64,000 nt of DNA from Ziziphus jujuba (Eukaryota; Streptophyta; Magnoliopsida; Rosales; Rhamnaceae): NCBI RefSeq assembly GCF_031755915.1, contig NC_083389.1, forward strand, positions 1,426,001-1,490,000. Reading direction: 5' to 3'. A program made the translations under genes and the position numbers. The notes under the pieces are model-generated. The model saw nothing but the letters and a program-made list of their open reading frames with translations, had not been told where the DNA came from and ran no database searches. This document shows, piece after piece, positions 20,050-32,778 of the stretch (its first letter is position 1; each line of letters starts with the position of its first letter).

Positions 20050-21074
20050 TTATTGATAGTAAAAGTTGTACTAATGTAATAAGTAACCTTGTAGTTGATA
20101 AATTGGGCTTAAAAACAATAAAACATCCTGAACCATATAGATTACAATGGCTTAATGATAGTGGTGAGATGAAAGTAAACAAACAAGCCAAAGTAAAATT
20201 TAGTATAGGTAGATATGAGGATGTAGTCTTATGTGATATTGTACCCATGATTGCTGGACATATACTATTAGGTAGGCCATGGCAATTTGATAAAGATGCT
20301 ACTCATTTTGGTCGAGAAAATAGTATTGTTTTCAGGTTTAAAGGGAAGAAGGTCAAGCTGGAACCATTATCTCCTAAAGAGGTTTACAAAGACCAATTAA
20401 AAATGCAACAAAGGAGAGAAGCCGAAAAGCTCAAGGAAAAAGCAAGTATGGCACCAACGACTTCACCATCTTTTCAAGAAGGTGAGATTGAGGTTACTGA
20501 TCAAGGTAAGCTTTCTAAAACCCAAATTGAGTCGAAGAACCAAGAAAAAGCTGAGAGAGGGGTGAGAAAAGAGAGCAAACCTGAGAGCACAAAAAATCTG
20601 GAAATTTCGGCCAATGAGAGCCAAACCGAGGAAAGAAAAAGAAAAGAAAGAAAAGAGAGGAAAAACCAGAATTTTTATTTGAGTTTTAGGAATATTAATA
20701 AGGCTATTGAATGTACAAAACCTTTGCTGGTCATAATTTATAAAGAAAATTATTTTAATGATCAAACTAACTTTGAAGAACTTGAATTGCCAAGTTCAAT
20801 GATTTCTCTTTTGAAGGAATTTGGAGATGTCTTCCCAAATGAAATTCCAAGTGGACTACCATCCAATCAAGAGGGAAAAGGTGAGCTTGCTGTCCAAGGT
20901 AAGTCTTCTAATACTCAGGTTGTGTGGAAAAATTTTATTAAAACCAAGAGTGAGAAATTTGGTGCAAAATCCGAGAGTGAGGAAGGTGAGATGGTCGTGA
21001 GTGGGAAAGGAAAAGGAAGACAAGAATGGAAAAATATAATTTTTATCTTAGCTTTGGTGATGTTAATAAAGTAA
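20046..21074 (+). pseudogene. Protease and N-terminal RT edge of element 2 (inactive)
   Basis: In the shifted frame the aspartic protease begins MIIDSKSCTNVISN. The catalytic motif should be D-S-G; here Gly is replaced by Lys, which should abolish activity (element 4 has DSG). HILLGRPWQFD marks the protease end. A Lys/Glu-rich linker contains the module NQNFYLSFRNINKAIE. The RT begins with FGDVFPNEIPSGLP and is then cut away and replaced by a repeat of the linker module (GRQEWKN, then FYLSFGDVNK). Confidence 0.85.
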
Positions 21075-21658
21075 TTATGAATAAGAAATCATTGCTGACC
21101 ATGAACTTTAAAGATAATTATTTAAAGATGTCTTTATTGGATAGAACTTTATCTGCATTGTTGAGAGCTTTACTTAGTGGTAATTTGAAAATTTGGAAAA
21201 TATTGTGTGCTAACTTTAAAAAGTGTAATTTTTACCATAATGAGCATGTATTTCTAGATTTTGTTGTAATAGTGTTTGACCCAGGAGAATTGGTTTGGTT
21301 GCACTTACAAAAGGAAAGGTTTCCTAAACAAAGAAAGTCAAAGCTCATGCCGCCTATGGATGGACTTTTTCAAGTTTTGGAGCAGAATAACAAGAATGCC
21401 TACAAGCTTGATTTACCGGGTGAGTATCACATGAGTGCTGCATTTAATGTTGCTGATTTAACTCCTTTTGCTGCAGGTGATGATCTTGATTTGAGGACAA
21501 ATCCTTTTCAAGAGGAGGGGAATGATGTGATTCCGCCCAAGCCCGCTCAACCGATAACCCGCTGGGGTGCTGACTCGACACGGATGAAGACTAGGCCAAT
21601 CACAAGAGCTCAAATTAAGAGATTTAAGGACAACCTGGAAGTATCTATACAGGGGTAA
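21075..21658 (+). pseudogene. Integrase-RT-integrase mosaic of element 2
   Basis: The frame reads an integrase core end (DRTLSALLRALLSGNLKIW), then about 23 residues of RT origin (ANFKKCNFYHNEHVFLDFVV, as in the RT segment of element 4), then the integrase C-terminal domain (VFDPGELVWLHLQKERFPKQ, then YKLDLPGEY). It runs on into the LTR (PITRWGADSTRMKTRPITRA), which starts at 21523. The same RT-to-integrase junction occurs in elements 3 and 4. Confidence 0.8.
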
Positions 21659-22649
21659 TCAATCTCAACAGAGCTTGTCCATACTTGAAGATGCAAAGCC
21701 TATTCTAAGCATCCAAGTGGTGGAAGCCGATACGGACCCGGGTGACGGTTTTGGTACATTTTTGGAGTCCGAGAAGCATGAAATGGTTCCAATGATTTAT
21801 GGGTTCAATACATATGCCTAAGAGGTCATGGAATCAAGTTAAAGCAGCTTCAAATGCAATCAAAAAGGGCTTGTACGGACAGCATCAACAATTTGGCCGA
21901 ATTTGCTGTATTGCTTGCTGACTTTACTGTATTTTACTGTATTAGCCTTTTCTTATTTTTCCAAGCATGGGCAACGTGTGGGACTTCATATTCAGCTTAT
22001 TTGGCATCCTAAAAAGCATCTAGAAGCTGATTTGGAGCTCAAAGAAGTCAAAGATTGGTCAAAGTCAAATTAGTCAAAAAAACTAGTATTATAGTTTCCT
22101 AATTTTATTCTACTTTTTGTTTTAGGAAACTACCATTACTTTTTAGTTTTTATTTATTTATTTTCTGGACAAATAAGTTTAGGAAAGTTATTATTTTATT
22201 ATTTTCATTGTAAATTAATTAATTCCTAATTCAGAATAAAGGAATTAATTAATCAAATTTAGTTTAGGAAACTTAGTTTAGGACATATTAGAATTTGGTC
22301 AAGTTTCCTAATTCCTATAGGAGTCCGGTTTTGAATTATTTTTTAGGGTTTATTTTGTTTCTTTCAAGCCTATTTAAAGGCTTATTTTTCAATAATAATA
22401 CAACTTTGATTTGACTAAGAAAATACTTGTGAGATTAATTATCTCTTTGTTCTTTGAGAACACCTAAAACACCATTAGAGAATTGGTTGTTTTAGCTTGC
22501 TTATCAATAGGTTTTCCATCCCCTATTGTGGCGTCTACATTATACCAAGGTTTCTAACCACAGGTCCATTCCATTAGAACTTGAACTTAATTAAAGATCC
22601 GGGCTAATATAATACGGGTTTAGGAGCAGGTCGTCCTAGGTTCGTATCA
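21523..22649 (+). repeat. 3' LTR of element 2 (complete)
   Basis: Starts TGATGTGATTCC and ends TTCGTATCA, 1127 bases. It contains CCTATTTAAAGG near 22370. It lacks a short segment (GTTAGTTAGGGGTTGAGG) near the 3' end that the 5' LTR retains. Confidence 0.9.
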
Positions 22650-24177
22650 TCTACTGAAGTACCAAAGGCAAACAGGTCCCCCAGGCCAGGATGTCTAGCA
22701 GAATGCTTTCCCTCTTGCACAAGAAGCGACACTCGAAGGGTGAGCTTCTGGCTGTTAGCTTCTAAAATTAGAAAATTGTTATAATAGGCATTAGGCATTC
22801 CACACTGGAAGGAGCCAAGCAAATGAAGGGAGGCATTATGGCCCGACTACAAGAAGCAAAGCTTCGTAGACTTGGCAAGTCGCTTATAGAATGCATGCTA
22901 CTAAGTGAAGACTTTCCACTTCATTTAATAAAGGAAGGGGGGAGGTAAGCTTTACATAGAGAGCTTTATAAGGCTGACCACTACATAAGCCGCCATAAGT
23001 CCAGGAGAGAAGGAAGCTACCTTTCTTTAATCCACATTCCTGGGTAGGGAAGAGAACGAAAATAGGTCACGGATGGTGGTCCCAGTAGGTTTGAGGATCT
23101 TATGTGGCGGAGCAACCTCCTCTATCATGTTGCATTCCCTCTGGCAGTGTAGCTGCACCCCCTCAATCCATCATACTGAAGTGATTCGAGAAGAACAATT
23201 AAGGTCATATTCTATCCTTTCTACAATGCCTATAGATGAAGTGCTCGCTGCAAATCGATTTGATCCGGTAAAAAATTGTAATACGCCATGACGGATTCCT
23301 ACCACCTTGTACCCAAAGGGAATTGTCTAAGTGCTCTCCCCTCTTGGCTTTGTCTCATTTTAGATCTCATAATCATTCGATTCTATCCAAGTGAGCTCCT
23401 ACTTCTAGCTTTGGTCCTTTTGACATAACATTTTCAGCCACCTTCGGTCCGATAGGAAAGAGCCTATAGCCAGTGACTAGCTCTTCTATGAAGCTACATG
23501 TACACCACCAAATCCATACTCTCTTTCGAAAGTGAGATCACCACCAGCTTTAAGAAAAGGGAAAGATCACTCCTAAATGTCACCGTAATCTTATATACGA
23601 TACCATCAGATGCGCCCCTACCTCCCTTGCGGTCAAAACTATCCTCTTCAGTGAGACCGGCCGAACCAGAAGCCTCATTTTGTTCGGCTAATTTGACCGA
23701 TTCAGTCAGTAAGAAAGTCATCTCACTGAACATTGGATTATATATCATGAAAATTACAATCGATCAATCGAGAGTATTCTATACATTTAGATTGAAAGTT
23801 TTTCTTTCTCCTCCAGCACACAAAAAGGTAGAAGTGCACTTCCTAAAGTTAGAGTGAAGAAAGGATCTTAGCCATCAGTGACCGGCTTTGGTAAAAGCAC
23901 CTTTGGGTGATAGTTTCTTAATCAACTAGCTCATGTAAAGAAGTAAAGTGACTATCATCTACAATATGATATTGTTTGAGGGTTCTTTTTCAAAAATTTT
24001 GTAGTGCGCCTTAGCTTAGCACCTTTATCACTTACAGGTGAAAATTCAAGCAAGGGTGTAAAGACTAAAGTTTTCATCGCATCTGGCTTCCAAAATGTAG
24101 TTTCACCATCATGAAGGATTCAATCCAGCCATAGGTTTCCCTATGGATACTTTGTTGCAAACAAAAGCCCCCCGGAT
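22650..24177. other. Mitochondrial-type nuclear insert, part A
   Basis: Base composition is near-even and the sequence is full of motifs such as CTAGCTTGCTT and GAAGCGAAG that are typical of plant mitochondrial intergenic DNA. There is no retroelement signal and no identifiable gene; short frames are not convincing. The assignment rests on continuity with parts B and C. Confidence 0.6.
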
Positions 24178-25300
24178 TGATGTGAATCCGCCAAAACCCG
24201 CACAACTGACAACCCGCTAGGATGAACCCGATACGGATGAAGGTTGGGCCGATCACTAGGGCTCAAACTAAGAGTTTTAAGGAAAACCTTGCTTCCTTTA
24301 TACTGGGACTAACCCATTCCTAAGAGGGCTTGTCCATACCCAAAGATACAAGGCCCGTTTTGAGCATACAAGTGGTGGAAGCCGATACGGACCCGGGTAG
24401 CGGTTTTGGTGCATTTATGGATTATGGGCAGTGGGAAATGGGGTCAAATCTTCTTGAATTCACTTGATATCACTAATAAGTCATGGTAACTGGCCAACGC
24501 CAAAGCTAAGCTGGTCATTTAAGTGGTGTACATATGAGAGAGAAATTGGCCGGGTTTTGCTGTATTTTCTGCTGGTTTTACTATATTTTGCTGAGTTAGC
24601 TTTTTCTCTTTCCTCCAAGCAAGGGAAACATGTGGGACTTCATAATCGGCCTATCTGGCATCCTAAAAGGCATATGGAAGTTGATTTGGAGCCTAAATTG
24701 GTCAAGGATTGGTCAAAGTCAACTTAGTCAAAAAGATAGTATTTTAGTTTCCTATTTGGTTTCTACTTTTTGTTTTAGGAAATTACCTTTAGTTTTTGGT
24801 TTTTATTTATTTACTTGCTGGATAAATAAGTTTAGAAAAGTTATTATTTTATTATTTTCATTGTAAATTAATAAATTCCTAATTCAAAATAAAGGAATTA
24901 ATTAATCAAAATTAGATTAGGAAAGAGGAGACTTTCGGCCATATTAGGAATCTTCATTGCATAGCCGGTTTTACTTATTATAATTTGGTTTATTTTGTTT
25001 TCTCTTAGCCTATAAAAGGGATTTATTTGTGGAAGAACACACCATTAATAATATTCACAATTTATTTTGTGAGATTGAATTTCTCTTTGTTCTTTTGAGC
25101 ACCTAAAACACTATTAGTGAATGAGTGTTTTAGTTTGACTTATCAATAGGACATCCATCACCTATTATGGCGTCTTCATTATACCGAGGTTTCTAATCAT
25201 AGGTTAGTTAAGGGTCAAGGTTACCATTATAACTTGAACATAATTAGATCCGGGCTAATATAATACGGGTTTAGGTGTAGGTCGTCCTAAGTTTGTATCA
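24178..25300 (+). repeat. Solo LTR, family 2, with perfect target duplication
   Basis: Starts TGATGTGAATCC and ends GTTTGTATCA, 1123 bases. It is flanked by CGGAT at 24173-24177 and again at 25301-25305. No internal sequence is present, so it arose by LTR-LTR recombination of an element inserted into mitochondrial-type DNA. It is more diverged than the LTRs of element 2. Confidence 0.92.
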
Positions 25301-28300
25301 CGGATCATGGCAGACCAAGTTAAAGATCAAGTGCGTTTTCATGTAAGACTCCCAATTAGAAAAAAATAACTATTCTATTTTACTAGAAAGTTTCATAATT
25401 TCCTAAAGGAGTGGACATCGGCCTCGGGTGACTTATAATAAAAATCCTATTGGGCAACTTCATCAGCTGCCCCGAAAAAAGAAAACCTCTCTTGTCCCCT
25501 CGAATAATACCTGCCATAGAAGGCCATACCCTTGTAGTACCGATAAAAAAATTCCTTTAGGAGTTGGACAAGCGCTTTACGAATTTTCTTTCATAAACAT
25601 TCCTTTTCTGCACCATCGTCTTCTGGAGTGCCAAGCTCGGCTGCCCACGTGGAGCCGAGGGGCCGTCGGCACCAATTTGTTGCCCTAGCCGCTCCATAAA
25701 AAACTACTACCTAAGAAAAAATGAAAAAAAAAAAAAAACCAGAATGAGGTAGGCAATGAAAAAGTTTTTACTCTCCTACTGAACAGTTACCACTTATCTG
25801 GCAGCTCGATGTTACTTTAACACAAGAACCAGTGTCCATCATTGAAAGTGGCATCTCTACTTGCTCACATTGGAGAAAGTGCTACGCTAGTGAAATCGGT
25901 CCATTGACACCTATAATTACACCAAGGCCGAGCACTCTTCTCAATCTAATACAGTTTTTTTTTGGGATGCACTCTCGCCTTAAGTGGCTGAAACCTCTAT
26001 GTGGAGACGTTTATTATTGAGAAATGAATGGCATTCTATAAGCTCTTACTTAAACAAGGACCCCCTATACTGTACTAACAGCAATGTCAGTGGAAGTAAA
26101 CAACCTCCTCCCGATGTTCCCCTAGCAAGTGAATTACCAATAGTGATTGAAGCTCCTTATGCCTGGTTCCGTTCTCCCCTAAAAATGAAAGAAAGCAACT
26201 TTGTTGGTAATCTGAAAGCCTTCGCCTATAGCTTCAACTTCTACTTAGCATCCCAAATAAAGTACCCCTACTTCCTTTAAGAGGCTAGTACACAAGCTGT
26301 TAAAGCTAGTAAGCTAGTATACATGCATTTGGCCGATTGCTTAAAGAGAAGTACCTCCTACTTCCCAGTCCAAAACTACGGAACTCATCTGAAAAGTCAA
26401 TTTTCTAGATCTGAATGTCAACTCTAAGAATAGGGGTATATAAGTAAACCACCTAGAATCAATCCATGACCGCTAAATAAAAAGAGTCATTTACCAAGTA
26501 AGCTAGGCAACCGTCTTTACCCACCTCAACCGATCTTAGCTCGGACATGCCAACAGCCCTTACTCCTTTCCCTAGGACAGCTAACCAAAATGAATACAGC
26601 TTGAATCCTTTATCTTTGAAACTACCCTTAGGACTCTGTAAAGTCATTTAACAGTAGATTAACAGAAGTTATGACAACCCTCACACGAGAGCCAGAAAGA
26701 AAGCTTTCATTAAGATAATTCACCCATACAATAGAAGAGGGAGAGCAATAAATTCTATGGCTACTTTAGGACAATTCCCGCCTTAGGACCCCTACTATGA
26801 CAATAGCTAATATGCATCCTACATGAGAAAATGCTATCAAAGAAACAAACCTTTATCAAGCATATCACCATGACTTGGTACACAACCAATCTTCACTTTT
26901 CTTTTTCCGTAACGGATTAAGAAAAGCATTCTAATAGCAATTACACAGCCCCTAAATGTCTTAGATAGCTGTAAGTGAAATAAGGATACTAAGTAGCTGG
27001 GAATGCGGCTAGCTAGTTTACTTACTTGTTTGTATCCGCATCTGAAATACTACTTGAAAGTCCATATTCAACTCAAAGAAGAAGTAAGCTACCTTGCTTG
27101 TTTACCCTAACTACTTAAACGAATCCATCTCCTACTTCTCCTATGAACTATCATGCTCTAACTCAAGTTTACACAAAGCTAAGCTTGCTTGTTTAATAGA
27201 CATAGATAATTTCCCCTAATGGCCGTAGCTCCGTTTGCTGGCTCATTTGTTTACCCGAGCTTGCTTATACCGCTAGCAAGAAGCAATCCTTACCTTACTT
27301 ACAATGAAATAAGGCTACACAGTAGGAGGCTAAGCGAAGCGAAGCAGCTAGTTTACTTGCTTAGAAAGGTGCGGATAGTTTGGAGCCGAACAGAAGCATG
27401 AGTTTAGTGGTGAGCTCAAGTAGGGTAGCGAAACTAAGAACGGAGTTGGCTTGTTAGAGCTAGGCTGTTGAGTTAAACTAGGTGAGCTAGTCATACGAGC
27501 CAGTGAGCTAGGCAGCTTGCTGTAGTAGCTACGGTAAACTGGAGTGAAATGAGTTGGCAGTAGAGACTGAGGGCTAAACATGTCATTGGAACCTTTTAAC
27601 AAGGCCGTTACGGAGATGCGAACAAAGCAAACCACAACTCGTGATCATAGGAGCTGTGTACTTCGACACTTAGAGCTAATCACCTCCTAGCAGTTCTTTC
27701 CAAGTAGCATTAGCAAAAATGAGCGTAAAGGAAATGGAACCACGAAGACTGATTTGGAATTCACTTCAGAGATCTCAAGAAGTGGCTTTTGAGATAAGTG
27801 GTGAGTGGATAGGATGGATAGAAACTATAGCTAAAGCAAATCGTTAGTTTGAAGTTCCCTACTACTCATTAATATTAGTAGATAGGAAGCAAATCCTGTA
27901 GTTAGCTCGAAACCTTGCAACTAGGAAAGTAGGAAAAGCTGCTAAGGGAAAGAGAACTACAAGAAGTCTTTTTAGTCCTAGGACTCCATCTCGATAAGTA
28001 AGGTAGAAGTAGCTTTCTGTTCAGTTCTAGTAATCAAGCTAGGCCCTTTGTTGGCTATTCATAGATCTGAGGTTCTCTTCTTTTGCAGATTTAGCTACCT
28101 TCTTTCAGAACCTTAGCTAGTAGCGAGTATCTTACAAGGGGGCAATGAGATTGCTATAATAATCTAAGGCTTGACTTTTATGGCAGCTGCAAAGAAAAAA
28201 GAAAGGAGACCAAGATGGGCACATGCAGTTCAGGTACGCAGTAACTTGCTCAGGACAATGGGAAGTCAGTCTCATAGTTGCCTGTTCATACTCCCGATTA

Positions 28301-28806
28301 TTAGTAAGGTAAGCGGTAAATGTTCTATACTAAGGCCGATTTCGATACTAGAGTATAGGCAACTCAATGAGAAGGGGACTCACATAACCTTGTAATTGCC
28401 ATTACAACTATAGCTAGTATAACAAAAGTAGAGAGGATAAAAGAAAGATACCCGAGCATGAAAAAGGAAGACTGGGGAACAGATGCACATTTTTTTAATA
28501 AAGATCACTGTTGAATCTGAACTATGATTCAGATAAAGTCTTACCAAAATCGGATTTCCTTTTCATGCCATATGCATCATTATTTCATTAGCCTAGCTAT
28601 TCTGAAATACCTGGTTAATTCAAAAGTCTTATTGACCTTTTGTTTTACAGGTCAGAAATAATAGTGACTCCCGCCCCTTAGTTAGGAGTTCCTTCCATTT
28701 CTCAATCCAAAAAAGGGAGGGGTTCAATTGCACCTTTCTTTTCGGAATATATTTTTTTTTCATTGCGACATATTCCTTCACGATATCGGAGTCGAGAACC
28801 TCCCCC

Positions 28807-29061
28807 TTGGATTTGGTTAATAATCAAAAGAATGTTATGCTAGAGGCATCGAAGGAGATGTCCTCCTCATTGTTATTATTAGTATGGGAAGGTGATCGTG
28901 CCCATGCCTTAAGGGTTGGACTAGAACTTCCCCCAATCACCATCCCTGAAGAGGCAGACATGATGGACAATCTAAATTATTGCTCATATCACAGACGTCT
29001 GGGTCACATTCTTGAGATCTGCTACACTTTGAAGTTGTGGATTCAGAACCAAATCCATTAG
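28807..29061 (+). pseudogene. Possible Gypsy gag-like fragment inside the mitochondrial-type insert
   Basis: The frame carries CSYHRRLGHILEICYTLKLW, a C-x2-H-x4-G-H-x4-C-x2-LK pattern known from some Gypsy gag proteins. The flanks to about 29320 are Lys-rich and interrupted. Plant mitochondrial genomes carry such nuclear retroelement scraps, so it may have come with the insert. Confidence 0.4.
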
Positions 29062-30080
29062 GGAAACATTTTCCTTCCTCCTAATTTCTACAAGGATCCT
29101 TTACAAGGGAAACCTAGTACCTATAACATGGTGGCTTCGAGAGTGATTCAGATGAAGAGCTTAACTTCCCAAAAGAAGAAGAAGAGCCTAAGATGGTATA
29201 CCAGATGCAACTCATAAAAAGGAAGACACTACCAAACATCAACCCTTAGAAGCCAAGGACAAAAGAAAAGAAAAGCAGATTGAGATTCAAGACGATGGCA
29301 TCCCACAGTAAAGGAAAAATCCTTCAATGTCAGATTCTAATATCTTTTTAAATTTCAACAAACTTCCAGCCCTGCTCAGCATATTTGACGTCCTATGTAT
29401 GTGAAAAAAAAGTCTAAGAGACGCTTTGATATTTGCCTTGCAACATTCTGAGCCATACAAGCAATCTTATTTCACTGAAATTAACATGAAGAGATGCTTT
29501 CTGTGATGGCCTTCCTCTCGTTGGGAAAAGTGAAAGGAAATAACAAGCCCTAAACTAAATACCAACTCACAGCTTATCCATCACCGAACATAGATTCATG
29601 GTTGACATCAAAGAAAAGGACCACCCACCCGGCAAAGAGCGAGGTCTTTCAGCTAAGTACTTCACAAAAAGGGTGGAAGGCGAGAAAGGGAAGAGGAAGA
29701 TGGTCATACAAAGGTCGAATAAAGCTTTCTTAGAGCAGCATCCGAATGGACCTATAGTTGCTTCAATACATATGAAACCATGAATTGGAATTTGTAAGTA
29801 TTTAATGTGGGCATATAAAAAAAAAGGGAAAAAAAGAGATGTATGGCTGAGGGGAGGAGAGAAAGAATGAATGCATGGAGATTCTGTCTACCAGAGGTTC
29901 AAGAACTATGAAAGGACTTCTATGGTTAAGGAAGAATTCACGAGAGTCCATTACTGAGAGAAGTGGTGATCTCATCTTGCTTGTTGGGAGAAAGGAAGCT
30001 TTCGGACCACCTTTTCTAGCCAAATAGTGAGCGATCACTCAACAATGAGCATTCATTGAAAGCGACCAGGAATGAGTACC

Positions 30081-30150
30081 TATCCCTTACGGGAATTGAA
30101 ACGTGCCTTTGACATGAAAAGATGATGTCCTAACCACTAGACAAAGGGAC
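30081..30150 (-). tRNA. trnE-UUC: trnE-UUC, mitochondrial type (decayed)
   Basis: The minus strand begins GTCCCTTTGTCTAGTGG and ends with the matching GGGATA arm. The anticodon loop reads CTTTTCA (UUC). It resembles plant mitochondrial trnE, not the plastid form, which starts GCCCCC. It is about two bases shorter than normal, and a CG appears as TG in the 5' arm. This is the best single anchor for a mitochondrial origin of the surrounding DNA. Confidence 0.75.
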
Positions 30151-30707
30151 TAAAAGCCATTCTTCATATACCTTAGCTCCGAGAGTAGAAGTGGTTCGTT
30201 TCGTTTCTATATGCAATTCAAGATTTCATTTGTGTTCATGTTGTAGATTTCTGATGTGAATTCGGTGGGTTGTCCCCCTCCCCCTTCTCCGATCATAAAG
30301 CCCCCTAATCCCTTCCTTTGTATTTCATCCCCCCTGAACAGAATAAGTAAGGCCCCGTTCTTTCTAATTCAATAAAGAAAATAGGGGCAAAGCGCCAAAG
30401 TGGTGAAGGCCTATGCTAAAGTAAGAAGGAAAGTACATTAAGATTATGAAGTAAGGTCAGCTGGTTAAGGAAAGCTCAAGTTATGAAATCGGTTAGCCAT
30501 TAATTAATTAAATTAAGTAGTACTGAGGCGTTGGTACGGCGTTGTGCCAACTGTAGATATAGACTAGGCCAAGGGATGGACTTCATCTCTTTCTTCTATT
30601 CTCTTCACTTTCACCTTACACTTCTGCTGAGTCTAGTGTAGCTCAAGTGTGCAGCCTTCCACTGTGGACCGAGACTATGCAAAGAAAAGGTAGAACACCA
30701 TAGAAAC

Positions 30708-31271
30708 TTATGTGATTCTGCCCGAGCCCGCTAAACCGATAACCCGCTGGGGTGCTGACCCGACACGGATGAAGACTAGGCCAATCACAAGAGCTCACAT
30801 TAAGAGATTTAAGGACAACCTAGGAGTATTTATACAGGGGGTAATCAATCTCAACAGAGCTTATTCATACTTGAAGATACAAAGCCTATTCTAAGCATCC
30901 AAGTGGTGGAAGCCGATGATGACACGGGTAGCAGTTTTGGTGCAAATATGGACAACGGGCAGCATGAAATGGTTCCAACTCTTTATGGATTCAATACATA
31001 TGTCTGAGAGGATATGGAATCAAGTCAAGCCAGCTTCAAAGGCATTCAAAAGGGGTTGTACGGACAGCTTCAAATTTGGCCTGTTTTGTATTTTGTGCTG
31101 GCTTTACTGTATTTTACTGAGTTGGCTTTTTCTTCCTCTTCCAAGCATGGGCAACGTGTGGGACTTCATATTCAAGTTATTTGGCATCCTAAAAAGCATA
31201 TTGAAGCTGATTTGGAGCTCAATTTGGTCAAAGATTGGTCAAAGTCAACTTAGTTAAAAAGTAAGTATTAT
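30708..31271 (+). repeat. 5' LTR of element 3 (5' half)
   Basis: Matches the first ~560 bases of the family LTR through the AGTCAACTTAGT region, then breaks into internal sequence at about 31271. Confidence 0.8.
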
Positions 31272-31790
31272 CTGAGTTTTCGGGATGTTAATAAGGCTAT
31301 CTTGGGTAAAAAACCATTGCTGGTTATGAATTATAAAGATGCTAATTTAAAAATGCTTTTGTTGTATAGAACTTTATCTGCATTGTTGAGAGCTTTACTT
31401 AGTGGAAATTTGAAAATTTGGGAAATATTGTTTGCTAACTTTAAAAAGTGTAATTTTTACCATAATGAGCATGTATTTCTAGATTTTGTTGTAATAGTGT
31501 TTGATCCAGGAGAATTGGTTTGGTTGCACTTACGAAAGGAAAGGTTTCCTAAACAAAGAAAGTTAAAGCTCATGCCGCCTATGGATGGACTTTTTCAAGT
31601 TTTGGAGCGGATTAACGAGAATACCTACAAACTTAATTTAATAGGTGAGTATAGTGTTAGCGCTGCATTTAATGTTGCTGATTTAACTCCTTTTGCTGCA
31701 GGTGATGATCTTGATTTAAGGATAAATCCTTTTCAAAAGGAGGGCAATGATGTGATTCCACCCGAGCCCGCTCAACCGATAACCCGCTGA
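31272..31790 (+). pseudogene. Integrase-RT-integrase mosaic of element 3
   Basis: This is the same module order as element 2: linker scrap, integrase end (RTLSALLRALLSGNLKIWE), RT patch (FKKCNFYHNEHVFLDFVV), then the integrase C-terminus (IVFDPGELVWLHLRKERFPK). An open frame starts at 31302. It runs into the 3' LTR, which begins at 31748, and stops at 31790 (TGA in CCGCTGA). Confidence 0.8.
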
Positions 31791-32778
31791 CATGCTGACC
31801 TGACACGGATGAAGACTAGGCCAATCACAAGAGCTCAAATTAAAGTATTTAAGGACAACCTGAGAGTATTTATACAGGGGGTAATCAATCTCAACAGAGC
31901 TTGTCAATAGTTGAAGATACAAAGCCTATTCTAAGCATACAAGTGGTGGAAGCCGATGCGGACCCAGGTAGCAGTTTTGGTGCAAATATGGACAACAGGT
32001 AGCATGAAATGGTTCCAACTCTTTATGGATTCAATAAATATGTCTAAGAGGATATGGAATCAAGTCAAGCCAGCTTCAAAGGCATTCAAAAAGGGGTTGC
32101 ACGGACAGCTTCAAATTTGCCCTGTTTTGTATTTTGTGCTGGCTTTACTGTATTTTACTGAGTTGGCTTTTTCTTCCTCTTCCAAGCATGGGCAACGTGT
32201 GGGACTTCATATTTAGATTATTTGGCATCCTAAAAAGCATATTGAAGCTGATTTGGAGCTCAATTTGGTCTAAGATTGGTCAAAGTTAACTTAGTCAAAA
32301 AGCTAGTATTATATTTTCCTAATTCAATTCTACTTTTTGTTTTAGGAAATTACCATTACTTTTTAGTTTCTATTTATTTATTTTCTGGAACAATAAGTTT
32401 AGGAAAGTTACTATTTTATTATTTTCATTGTAAATTAATTAATTCCTAATTCAAAATAAAGGAATTAATTAATCCAAATTAGACTAGGAAAGGAGTGAGA
32501 ATTTCGGCCACCATAGAACTCTTCATTGTGTGGCCGGAATTTCCTAGGGTTTTTAGGATTTATTTTGTTTCTTTCAAAGCCTATTTAAAGGCTTATTTTT
32601 CAATATGAATACAACTTTTATTTGATTAAGAAAATACTTGTGAGATTAATTATCTCTTTGTTCTTTGAGAACACCTAAAACACCATTAGAGAATTGGTTG
32701 TTTTAGCTTGACTTATCAATAAGTTTTCCATCCCCTATTGTGGCGTCTACATTATGCCAAGGTTTCTAAGAATAGGTT
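31748..32778 (+). repeat. 3' LTR of element 3, left part (interrupted by element 4)
   Basis: Starts TGATGTGATTCC. It is cut at AATAGGTT (32778) by the insertion of element 4; the remainder is 39918-40016. Confidence 0.88.

Larger units (their letters stand above)
17029..22649 (+). mobile_element. Element 2: family-2 Ty3/Gypsy, non-autonomous, 5' truncated
   Basis: The order is truncated 5' LTR, primer-binding site, long A-rich leader, gag, broken protease, integrase/RT mosaic and complete 3' LTR. There is no complete RT, RNase H or integrase core. The LTRs belong to the family also seen at 24178, 30708, 32779, 36676, 38779, 48879 and about 54152. The 5' LTR starts abruptly inside the pararetrovirus debris, so a 5' target duplication cannot be tested. 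Confidence 0.9.
25301..30707. other. Mitochondrial-type nuclear insert, part B
   Basis: A 5.4-kb stretch with the same character as part A. It holds the trnE-UUC at 30081-30150 and many repeats of AGCTAGTTTACTTGCTT type. No intact protein gene is recognisable. The right end is the GAAAC target duplication of element 3 (30703-30707). Confidence 0.7.

Noticed and set aside
23494..23857. Opposing frames of 84 and 119 codons
   Set aside because: They overlap on both strands with no motif; most likely chance frames in mitochondrial-type intergenic DNA.
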